A stretch of DNA of 64,000 nucleotides from Acorus gramineus (taxonomy: Eukaryota; Streptophyta; Magnoliopsida; Acorales; Acoraceae). The DNA lies in assembly GCA_030737835.1 (NCBI GenBank), contig CM060847.1, positions 23,670,876-23,734,875 on the forward strand, read 5' to 3'. Position numbers and translations under genes: made by a program. How positions within the stretch are numbered: the first letter of the stretch is position 1; every line of letters starts with the position of its first letter. Of the stretch, positions 34,136 through 44,800 are shown piece by piece. The notes under the pieces were generated by a model, which was given only the letters and a program-made list of their open reading frames with translations, did not search any database and was not told the origin of the DNA.

Positions 34136-35194
34136 GGGTGCCTCTAATTGCACTTTTCAAATTAGGGTGCACACCTATAAAAAAAATCACTCACATTCTT
34201 TAAACAACCTCATATATAAGTGGGGTTTTAGATTTTCAATGCACACCAACCTTTAGAAATGCAAGTTGAAACATTTAAATGAGGAACCCTCTACCACTCA
34301 CAAAAACCCTAAACCTTTTTCAAGCTCTCTAACCATGGAGATCCATCTCGCCATCCACTCTTTTGCTCGCAGTCCTTAGCCTCCTGTGCAGTCCCTCACT
34401 GCCGTGGATGATCCAACCCAGCCGTTCACGCTCTTCCCCTCCGTCATCATCTCTTGTTCCACCTCTCCTTACCTCTCTTGTCTTCCCATTGGGATTGGTC
34501 TCATATAGACATATTTTTGCGTTTTTGTGATTGAATGGTAGAATATAATGGGATTGATGATGTTTTTTATCATGGTTTTTTTTCAGTGGTTTTAGGGTTT
34601 CATTGTTGTTTAGTTTTCTTATTTTAATGTTTGAATATTTCAATATTGTATGTTTGGGTTCATATTTCAATGTTTGGGTTAATGCTTGAAAGTGATTATA
34701 AAATTTTAATATTCAACTCTTTGGATTAAAGTTTGACTATTTTAATGTTCGAATAGCTGGAAAAAATGAAGAATGGAATTAGTCTACTAGTATCGATATT
34801 TACACTGTCGACATATAGCTAACTCATCGACACACAACATGTCATCAAGTTCCCTGGTTGGTTCTTCGACACCACCACTGTTGATAGTAATGACAATCCT
34901 TGACAAAAATGGTGGCAAGATGTTAGTTCTGTGTTATCTTCGACACAAGTGGTGTCAACAATTATACAATTTCTCGACGTTAGCAGTGTCGAATAGGTTT
35001 CAGAGGCTACGAGTTATGTGACACCTTCGATACAAGGGATGTCGACAGTGATACGACCTATCAACAATCGTAGTCTCGACCAAATCTGAATACAAGAGGG
35101 TGTGCACAACATCCGAATATAAATTGATCTTTTTAACACAACCCGATTAATAAGGGTGTGCACCTGAAAATGAGGGGTGCAATTAGAGGCACCC
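34136..35194. mobile_element. Mutator-like element with exact 9-bp target duplication and apparent captured sequence
   Basis: The ends are inverted: GGGTGCCTCTAATTGCAC on the left and GTGCAATTAGAGGCACCC on the right, extending further imperfectly. AAAATGATA flanks both sides (34127-34135 and 35195-35203). The 1059-bp interior has an AAACCCTAAACC leader-like start, then ATGGAGATCCATCTCGCC, reading MEIHLAIHSFARSP before a stop. It is GC-richer than its surroundings. A run of TCGACAC motifs follows at 34800-35060. There is no transposase. Confidence 0.85.
34800..35060. repeat. Irregular array of TCGACAC/GTGTCGA motifs
   Basis: TCGACAC-like and GTGTCGA-like words recur about every 33-50 bp, often as short inverted pairs such as CGACACAAGTGGTGTC. 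The array lies inside the Mutator-like element and has no coding sense. Confidence 0.6.
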
Positions 35195-35282
35195 AAAATG
35201 ATATGTGTAGCACCAATTGCAGCTTCAAATGCAGTGTATACAGAACTTTTATTTTATTTTTTTTAAATCATATATTCTCATA

Positions 35283-35812
35283 CCCCCTGTATGGCGTCGA
35301 ACATAAGGCCAGAATAATGAAGAATAGATGAGAATAGCTAAAAAAAGTTGTTTGTTTTGATATAATAAACTCCGATAGTTATGTCTGGATAAGCTAGGAT
35401 AAGGTCTGATAACTATTCTAAGGAAATGTTGGAATTGTTTATCAAGGCTTATCCATGGCAATGGATAAAAATACCCTTCTCTGTTATTTTAAAAAATTTA
35501 TCTCACCTAACAGACTCACACAGATTCAAAAAACTGTCACATCTATCAAATAAATCATATATCTCTCACACTATTCCCACGGGGTATAATTGTCATTTAA
35601 AAAATCATAAACTCTTATTCATCCTTTATCAACCATTTATCATCACTTTATCCAAGGTGAACCAAACAACAAAAAGTCATTTTTACGTTTTCCAATGAGA
35701 ATAATAAAAAAGACAACCAAACAAAAAATTGCTTATTCAGCCTGGATTGTTATCTATCCCAGTATAGCTATCGCGAGCGAATAACCTAATATCACACCCC
35801 ATACGGGATAGT
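35283..35812. mobile_element. Possible MITE with CCCCTGTATGG-like ends
   Basis: The left end CCCCCTGTATGGCGTCGAAC and the reversed right end CTATCCCGTATGGGGTGTGA share blocks, and both are followed by AATAA-rich text. Alignment is gapped, so this is tentative. Confidence 0.4.
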
Positions 35813-36159
35813 GAAACACACATTATTATATAAAATGAAATATACATTGAGATATTAGTATTTTTTTGTTTTGAAAAATAAATTTTTTTTACGTTATATA
35901 CTATGATAAAATCTCATACATTATAATAACATAATATATAATGTGTTCTCATGATATATAGTGCTACAACGTGGATTGCAAAACAGACTAGTGCTCAATT
36001 TTTTTTTCTAGAAGTTTGACAGCTGGTGCTGGGACAATAGGTGGCCCATGAAAGTTTAGATTTGCTGATGTTGACCTTAAATTGGCCCATCAACAAACCT
36101 TATGCGGCCCATGAATGAGCAAAGAATAAAGAACTGGACAGCCAATACACACTTTCTTT

Positions 36160-36368
36160 TTAAGGAAAATAGTTCAAAATACCCTTCCAATAAGCACATA
36201 TGTTAAGTGGTTAACCAAACACACTTATCTAAATAACTGCTTAATATTTTCCACTGAACCAAACATTTTTTTTTCTCCTAAACTCTTAAAGATTATCATC
36301 ATAATCTCTTTCTGCACTTATTAATCAGCACTTAAAATCCTCTTTCCGCCGTTGCCAAACACCCCCTT
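36160..36368. repeat. Extra copy of the right end of the 36369-39574 element
   Basis: This stretch closely resembles 39361-39574, from CTAATAAGCACATAT-like text through CAAACACACTTATCTAAATA to CCAAACACCCCCTTA. It directly abuts the left end of the larger element. Confidence 0.75.
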
Positions 36369-39300
36369 AGGCGGTGTTTGGTTGACACTCGTTTCAGCAC
36401 TTATTTAGCTGAAAAAGGAAAATAAGCACTTATTCTTTAAATTGGTTGTTTGGTTGACACCCCCTTAAGTCATAATCATTCCCTCAATCAGTAAAAGTTA
36501 CCCAAAAAATTTCAGCTGTTCCCCGTCACTTTTTATTCCGCTCAACGGCAATCGCTAATTTATGGGGACCTGAAATGACAGTTCTACCCCCGCTACTTAT
36601 CAATAATTACAAGTGGTATATAAGGAGAGTTTTTGACATTCTCTCTCTCCTCACCCCATTCTCTTCGAGCCCTCCCAGATCTCTCTCACCTGTCTCTCTG
36701 CCCCGCGAGCGAAGAAGACAGACCTCCGTCGCGCAACACCCTTTCTCTTCGGCAGATCGACCACCACAACACCTCTATCATCTCTCCTCTTCGCTTCTCC
36801 ACGGCAGAACGAGTTGTTTCACCGTCCGACGCCGCATCAATCCATCCTCGTCGCTTGCCGTCTGAACCACCCGTCGCCGCGGCCATACCCATAGAACCAT
36901 TAACCCTTCCGAGGTAAAATTTTATCCAAATCTAAACCCTAGATTGACATATGTTTTTGGGTATGCGTAAAATTTTATCCAAATCTAAACCCTAGATTGA
37001 CATATGTTTTTGGGTATGGATGATTTTTAGAGGGTCTGGTTCTGAGTGAAACAGGTGTTCACGAGATCCATTTGATTTACTTAAAATCAGTAGTATGACA
37101 TCGAAATTCACATCAGAATTATTATAAATTGCATTAGAACTGTCCTCTCTGTTTCATTCCAGTTTAACTGATGTGTTACCATGTGGGTATTTTTCTTTTA
37201 TATTATCTAGTCTATAATGCAACACTTTGCTTCATCTAATTATTTTTATTCCCCACTAAACGTTTCATAATCCATATCCAAAACAGAACTGAGTTCCATA
37301 AACAAATCTTTGGCTTCAAGTATATGGTTAGAGGGGCCTCATTGAATTATTCATTGAGCTTCACTGATTAACTATTTAACTGGCATTACAAAAATTAACT
37401 GACTAAAAGCTCCTAAACATTATTAACTGGCTTTAATTGCTCCTAAGCATACTGATTAAGTGTGACAAAAGTACTTCATTCAAGAAAATCAGACACATCC
37501 ACTCAGAAACTGGTATGAAACCACTGTAGAATGTGTAGTGTTAGTTGAATGGCGTGTGCTTTCCTGAACAAACTTAGAAGGGATCTATTAACAACAGAAA
37601 AAAAATCCACCACATTATTTTATTCTGATGTAACACTATTTTCTTATCAACATGTGGACAACTATTAAACAAAGTTCAAGATTCCACACCAAAGATTCAA
37701 TACAATTTATAACGCGAGTTCTCTAATGAATAATCGAATGTTGTGCAGTGAAACCTAAAATCAAATGATGAAAGAGGTTTTAATTTGTTGTGGTGTCTAT
37801 GCTGTGAGGGCTGGAAAGTAGGGTGTTTTGAGTCGTTCAATTTAACAATTTAACAAATATGGAAAAAAGAGGGTTAGAGATTGACATGTACAATGGGAAT
37901 AAGAAGACCACCAAGAAATCAGAAATAGTAGTGCCACAACTATTGCAATATCTACTTCCTGTTTCATTTTGCACTTATCATTTTGTTCGACTACCTTTTC
38001 ATGTGCTAACTATGATCGACTCCCTTGGAATGTGGAAAGTAATAAACTGTTTAGGGTTTCCCCATGTTTAGGATTGTAACATATTAAGGATACCCCATGT
38101 TTCGGAGTGTTGAAATCTTCAAATCATGTTATAATTAATTCCTATGTCGGACCAACTAATATATTAGGCTCTTTCTTGTCTATGTGGACTCTTCTTCTCT
38201 AAGAAACCGAGTTAATGGGTGCATATTTTCAGTAGTTTATGCAACATTCTTCAGATTACAAGTGATGTAGTTCATTTTTTTGCTCTCCCTACTATTCAAC
38301 AATGGCATTTGAAAATTTTTGTACTCCAATTTCTTCTTTGCAATCTCCACAGATAGATGGAAATTTATAATTATCAGAGTTCTCGACACATTTAACACAA
38401 AATATTTGTTTTTCACGTGTAGACTAATCCACGAAAATATTTCATTGTTCTACATAGAGCATTAGTGGTTGATGTATTTAATGGAAAAAACAATAATCCA
38501 CACACTTATTTGCAATAATGTTAACTTGCTCTACTTTTAAATTAAGAATCCTGGACTTCAGATCTGAACAGTAGTGTAGATTGTATTATACATTTCGATT
38601 TAACTCAACCTTACTAGAGTTGTAAAAATTCAAATACAATATCAGAGCAGCACTGTTGGTTGTGTGTACTGAAACTAGCACTTGAAAATCTATTACATTT
38701 CATGTTTTAACTATCCCTGTCATCCTGTCCTATTTATCAACATTTGGCATCTTCACATATCTTGATCATACCATGTCTGTGTATGCGTCATCCGGGTGAA
38801 AATTATGAAACGGAGTAAAATGTAGCGTACTATAAATAGTTATGAGTGAATGCTTATCATCATGTCATGTTTATCTTTATTATAGACCATTAGAGGCCTA
38901 TGTTAATCTGTTGTTGCTACTGATGTTTGCTTGTTCCTTTTGCCTATACAGGATATTAATTAGGGCTTCTCAATAGAACCACATGTTCAGGCCCCGTGGA
39001 GTTGTTTTTTTAATTGGGAATGTTGTAATATTTACAAGCTCTATGTATTGTATAATGACATGATATGTAGCTCTCAAACTCTCAAATTGTTTGTGAATTG
39101 TTTGATTTTTGTATTAATAATGATAATGATAATAAACATCACTGAACAGGTTGGAATTGATAATTTTGGATTTGTGTTTTGTGTTTGGCATATGCATAGA
39201 TTTTGGAGTTGTTTGTGTTGTGAATTTGTTTTTTGTTTTGTTTTTTTTATTATTTATTTTGTGTATTTTTTTTTGCTAAGAACGTCGACAATCCTGGATT

Positions 39301-39574
39301 GGTTTTCATAGCAAATTTTAATTTATAAACAAAATTTATTGTTTTAACCAAACATCAAAATAACATTCAGCACTTATAAAATGGACCGAAATACCCTCCT
39401 AATAAGCACATATATTAAGTGGTCAACCAAACACACTTATCTAAATAACTGCATAATATTTTCCATTGAACCAAACACTTTTTTTTCTGAACTCCTTAAA
39501 GATTATCAGCATAATCTCTTTCTGCACTTATTAATTAGTACTTAAAATCCGCATTCCGCAACGCCAAACGCCCC
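36369..39574 (+). mobile_element. Candidate TIR-bounded element with transcript-like interior
   Basis: The left end TAGGCGGTGTTTGG and the reversed right end TAGGGGGCGTTTGG are inverted with two mismatches. The interior starts with a CT-rich, GC-richer leader (36630-36913), a splice-donor-like GAG|GTAAAAT, about 2 kb of AT-rich DNA, and an acceptor-like CCTATACAG at about 38950. No conserved frame or transposase is present. Target duplications were not found, so it could also be two MITEs flanking unrelated DNA, or a non-coding gene. Confidence 0.45.
36914..37019 (+). repeat. Exact 53-bp tandem duplication starting at a splice-donor-like GT
   Basis: Units 36914-36966 and 36967-37019 are essentially identical, beginning GTAAAATTTTATCCAAATC and containing AAACCCTAG. 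The duplication copies the donor-like GTAAAA. Confidence 0.9.
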
Positions 39575-39591
39575 CTACTCTCCCCCTACAC

Positions 39592-39593
<2 letters not shown>

Positions 39594-39629
<36 letters not shown>
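39594..39629. repeat. (CT)n microsatellite
   Basis: About 18 uninterrupted CT units lie just after the right end of the TIR-bounded region. Confidence 0.95.
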
Positions 39630-39635
<6 letters not shown>

Positions 39636-40786
39636 TAATGACTTTTTTTTATTATTTTCAATTAATTAGTTTCGGAAAAACTGGATTCCCAAAATGGTAG
39701 ATTTGTTTTTCTAAAAAAATAGGGATTTGTTCAATGAATGAGGAAAATGTAGAATTTAAATGAGGGTAATATTGTATTTTGTATTTTTAACATTTTTTAA
39801 AAGTCAAACAAGCAATTAATGAGGGAATGACACCTTATAGGGCTTGTCAATGGAGCCTAAATAGTGAGTCTTGTATAACAGGACTCTTTTAGTAAGTGTA
39901 AGAAAAAATTTAACGAGGTATATAAATCGTCTAACGTGATATATGCTTCACTGGATTTTTAACGAGGTATATAGAACTGTATTTTAGATTGTAAGAAATA
40001 TTAACTGTAACAACCCCTTTTTTGGAAGTATAATGTCACATCTAGTCCATTTTCCAGCGCTAAATCCAATCTATAAGTGTTTTGAATTTTTTAAAAATAA
40101 TATACCTCATTTAATGAGGTACATGTTTTTATAAAAAAATGAAGCATATAATCCAATGAATTGCATGGATACATTTATAAAAAATGTGAATTTTTTTAAT
40201 TGAAGGATATACCTCGTTAAAGTGGGTATATGCTTTTATAATATTTTATCGACGCATATAGGACTGGAAGTGGGGTTGAAATAAAAACTGTGTGTAACAA
40301 CACTCTTTTTGAAAAGGGTGCTGTTACACTAAATCCTTTTTACAAAAAAAAATATAGTCTCATATGCATTGTTAGAAATCCAGTAAAACATATACATCAT
40401 TAGACGAAGTATACACATCATTAATTTTTTTAAAATTAATTAAAAATGAGTTCATTCAATTCGAAATGGAGCGATTTACATTTTTTCTCAAAGCATATGT
40501 AATGTTATATGATGTATACTATTTAAAAAAAAATAAAAGCATATATGATCTGTATTGTGGACTGTAAAAAAGATGGAGTCTAACATTTTCCTTTTGAAAG
40601 TGATACGTCTTGCTTTGAGTGCAATGTTGTCATAGTATTTATTTTTTTTTCAAAAAAACATATAAATTCATCTATTGAAATATATACTATTATAAAAAAT
40701 AAAAAGTACATTGAGATACACTAGTATATTTTTTCTTTGAAAAAATAAAAATATTTAATTTTCATACACTACACATACCATGCTAC
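39630..40786. other. AT-rich DNA built of dispersed repeats
   Basis: A reversed copy of the TATATGCGTCGAT-core family occupies about 40016-40308, and a further diverged copy about 40330-40580. A block at 39895-39980 repeats sequence from 5915-5990. No gene is seen. Confidence 0.6.
40016..40308. repeat. Dispersed MITE-like family (TATATGCGTCGAT core), copy B, reversed
   Basis: Reversed, it starts GAGTGTTGTTACACACAG, contains CCAGTCCTATATGCGTCGAT and ends near TGGACTAGATGTGACATTAT, matching the start, core and end of copies A and C. Confidence 0.65.
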
Positions 40787-41386
40787 TAAGGGTCGGCAAC
40801 GGCCCTGGGCCTAGGCCTGCGGGACTGCTTGGCCAACGGGCCTGGGCCGGGTGAGCCCGGAGCAAAAAAAAAAAGGCTCAGGTCCTACCCACGGGCCCGG
40901 GCCTGGGCTTTGGGCCCACGGGCCTAGATTGTAAACATCTTATTTTTTTATTTTTTAATTTTAAGTTAATTATTTTTATATAAATGTTAAAATAACATAA
41001 AATTGAAGTGTAATATTGAGAAAAAATATTAACATCTATTGAATTTTTAAAAATAAAAATATTAAATGAATTAATTACTTAAAAACTAAATAACTACATG
41101 TACCTAAATAGGTACACTTACATAAATGTTAATGATTTGTATAATTCAACTACAATTCAAATAAAAATTACAAGTGACATTTATTGCATTGCACCCCAAG
41201 GGTCTACGGGCCGGGCCCATGGGCGGGCCTACAGCCAGCCGGAACGGTCCCATTTCGGGCCGGCCTGTGGGCCAGATCTGGGCACTAGAATGAGGCCCAA
41301 GCACGTCCCACCCTAAAAACGGGCCGGGCAGGGTTTTGGCCCTTCCGGCCCGGGCTTTCGGGCCTTGGGCTCTTTGGGGATCCTTA
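40787..41386. mobile_element. Non-autonomous hAT element with exact 8-bp target duplication
   Basis: CATGCTAC flanks the 600-bp element at 40779-40786 and 41387-41394. The ends TAAGGGTCGGCAACGGCCC and, reversed, TAAGGATCCCCAAAGAGCCC are imperfect inverted repeats. GC-rich subterminal zones with GGCCCGGGCC words surround an AT-rich core. The termini differ from the TAGAGGTGT family, so it needs another transposase. Confidence 0.85.
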
Positions 41387-41528
41387 CATGCTACCACAAT
41401 ACACAAGCGACTGCTTCTGAATTGCAAAAGAGAATGCAAAAACGGATTCAGTATATCACATTAAACACATTCAACATTTAATTATTTGCCATAACATGAA
41501 TTACAAAATGAAGTTCGATATATTTTAG

Positions 41529-41749
41529 GCTACGTTTGGATGTGTAGCTGAAACATTAAATTTTTTTAAAATTTTATGTTTCAAACTCAACTTTTAAAAA
41601 TTATTATTCTATTAGCTTCTCAATATTTGAAATTTTTTTTTGTCTAAAAAAGTAAGATGATTTGAAAAGCTAGATAATAAAAATATGTTTAGATCTATTT
41701 AATTTTTTTATATTTTTAAACACAAAATTCATCTAAATACACCCCCTCT
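41529..41749. mobile_element. Probable MITE upstream of DEG5
   Basis: The left end TAGGCTACGTTTGGATG and the reversed right end AGGGGGTGTATTTAGATG are similar inverted termini. The interior is AT-rich. It ends about 100 bp before the DEG5 start codon, so it overlaps the promoter region. Confidence 0.55.
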
Positions 41750-41846
41750 TTGCTATCCGTTCCCTTCCTAAATTGTTCACACCGTTCGAAATAAATTAGA
41801 GCTTATGAGCTTCAACAATGATATCTGATAATAACAAGATAAAGAA

Positions 41847-44800
41847 ATGGTGGTGCTGTTGGGTTCTCTCTCTACAACTCCTCTTCACACTTCGTCAGTC
41901 CCAAAAATCTCCTCTTCTTCGAATTCTTCTTTCAAAAACAATGGGTTCTTCATTACTAGGCGCAATTCACTCATCCTCGCCTCCTCTTCGCTCCTCTCTT
42001 CCTCCTCTTCTCCCTCCACCAACCTCGCAACAGCCGCACAAGTAGCAGCAGAAGATGATGAAGAAGAGCGGGTCGTTCGCATCTTCCAAGTTGGTCCTCC
42101 CTCTCTTTCTCTCTCTGTGTCTATATAAAGATTGTTTCATTGGGTATCTGAAAAATTGGATTTTGAATCGAAATTTCCAGGTCGGTTTCATTCTATGTAA
42201 AGATTATTACATTGGGTCTTTGAAAGATTGCCTTTTTGATTGAGATTTCACTGCCCATTGAAGCATAGGTGAGTAAAAACGTGAGCTTTTGTTGTTGCAG
42301 GAGACGAGTCCGTCGGTGGTCTACATAGAGGACCTTGAATTGTTGAAAAGTGCGAAGGGCGCGACCACAGAGGAGGAGGATGCGAAGGTCGAGGGCACGG
42401 GATCCGGCTTCATATGGGACAAGTTTGGGCACATTGTATGCTCTGTGTGTATATATGTATATGCATTTCTCTTCTTTTTCTCAGATTTTAGTTCTTGCAA
42501 TTGAATTGAGTAATCCAATCAGTATGGGTGAGATGGTATGTGTGCATTTAGTTTGATGGGTCTTCTCCATTCATCATGCATTTCGAAGGATTGCCCTTTA
42601 TAGTGAAACACTTGATTTAAACAAATGGTGGACCTACTCTTAGGGCTAGTTTGGAAACCCTTATCGTTCTCCTTTTGCTGGAGCACCCAGATAAATGATG
42701 TCTGGAATTCTTCACTCGTGTGGTTATTCCTGAATGACCCACGCAAAATTTCCTGAATGACTTCTTTTTATAGAATCTATCAGAATTGGTGGACAAAACA
42801 ACTCTGTATCTCTTCTGTGACGCCATCTAGGAGGGGATGACATCATGATTCACTTGATGAAAGGTTATCATAGATAGTGGTGCCTGGGATTGAGAGGATT
42901 TCAACATCCCAAACTGATTTCTAGTTTTAAGTGTCCGGGGATCAGCACATACATTCTGTGTCAATCTGTAAAAAATCTGCTGAAATTACATTCTAGTGTG
43001 AAAATGTGTTCTAGTTTTTGATAATGAACTCTGCCTATGAGAGAATGCCAAAAGCTTCTTGTACCAGCTTCTCTAACATTTCGCGAATAGTTGTTTATAA
43101 CTGGTCACCTCCAACCAACCAGGAAGAACGTGAGGCAGCGTATTTTGATAGGCACTCCTAAGTTGCATGAGTTTGCATTTTTTTTCCTTTACTTTTTTTC
43201 CTTTTTGGTCGATGTTCATTAATTAAAGCTGAGGTACAACATTGAAATCTTTTTGGGATTAGACACTTAATCCATTCAAAATTGGTTATGTTATGTCTTT
43301 AACCTCATTTTCATGTATTTATTTGTTTCAGGTGACTAATTACCATGTCATTTCAAAATTGGCTACAGATATGACGGGTCGCCAGCGTTGCAGGGTTTGT
43401 GCTTCGTTTACCTTCGGAAATTAGCACCACATATTCATCTTTATTAGAACATAATTTTTTTACCAGTCTACTACATTTCAATTCAGGTTTATTTCGAAGA
43501 TGTCAATGGAAGTATCTTTCCCATGGACGCAAAACTGATTGGCTTTGATCCAGCTTATGATCTTGCTGTTCTTAAGGTAACTAAACGGTTGCCTTCATGA
43601 ACCTGAAATTACTCAACCCTACTAATCGAGTTTTGGAAATGGTTACTACATGGAAAGAATGGGCACAGGTTGATGTTGGGGGAGATAAAATAAAACCTGC
43701 CACCATTGGTACATCTCGTGATCTTCGTGTGGGCCAAAGCTGTTTTTCCATTGGTAACCCTTATGGATATGAGCACACTCTTACTACAGGGGTAAGTTCT
43801 CTTGAATATGAATCATATCGATATTGTTTTGTAGATTTTCTCTGATTTGAAGTAACTTGGCCAAAATGTTCTTTGTTATCTTCATAACTGACTTATGGTG
43901 GTTGGTTATAGATCAATTTGCTTCCAATGTTTTCTTGGGATGGGAAATTCATTAATGTTTTTACTCCTTAGTTCATTTACAATACAACACTTCTCTTGGA
44001 GGTTTCACTTTCCTAGGCCTTTAGCAATTCTACAAAGGCAGATAGAACTCTTTCAGGGGCGTGTATCTAGCTTCCGAAGCACCGGGAAAGTGCAGACGTA
44101 AACTCTAATAATCGTTGGGTTCTGTTTGATCTCTTTACCCTACCTAATGGTCGCCTCGCTACCGAACTGAAGTGGAATCCTATGGTTCCTTAGATTCAAT
44201 AAAGGTTGAAAGAATTCCCATCAATCGTCAACTCACAATCTGACGTAGTCGGAAGCGCGAAACGCTGCGAGAAACAAGACGAAGACGAACAACGTCGACT
44301 CCGTAAAACCCTTTCCGTAGGACGGAAGAAGGAATAAAAGAAACAGCTCTCAAAATAATTAGAAAACTCAAAATATTATTAATTGATTATTTGCACAACC
44401 CCTTGACTTGATTAAATAGGGTGATGTGACTTGCAAAACAAGAAAACCTAAGGAAAAAAAAAGAAAAATACAGAAATTCGGATCCCTATAATGGAGCTAC
44501 TAAAACACCATTAAAACTTACTAAAATAGCTCCTAAAATATTATATATTGCTCCTAAATTAATACCCAATTAATAGGTAATTAAATGTGACTAAAAATAT
44601 TCAAAATAGATTCATAATCATGAAGAAATCAATGTAAATTTGATTCTCCTAATTATGAGCATTAATTGTTTCATATTTTACATCACATTAATTGTTTCCT
44701 TTTTTTTTTTAACTTTCATTCCCCAATAATGGTTGATTTTCTTGTCAAATCTTCTTGCATCAGTCCCCTCCACTTGTAGAGAACTTGTCCTCAAGTTCGT

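Noticed and set aside
36575-36917. Two overlapping 94-96-residue frames
   Set aside because: Both translate a CT-rich leader-like sequence, are Ser/Pro/Arg-rich, and neither shows conserved domains.
36160-39574. LTR retrotransposon interpretation of the flanking direct repeats
   Set aside because: The repeats lack TG...CA ends, primer site and polypurine tract, and they carry TIR-like termini instead.
41818-42045. Alternative start of DEG5 at 41818
   Set aside because: It is in another frame; only 41847 joins to the conserved protease domain and gives a Ser-rich transit peptide with a twin-Arg signal.
42640-42760. Possible MITE end (GGGCTAGTTTGGAAACC) in DEG5 intron 2
   Set aside because: No matching inverted end could be found downstream.
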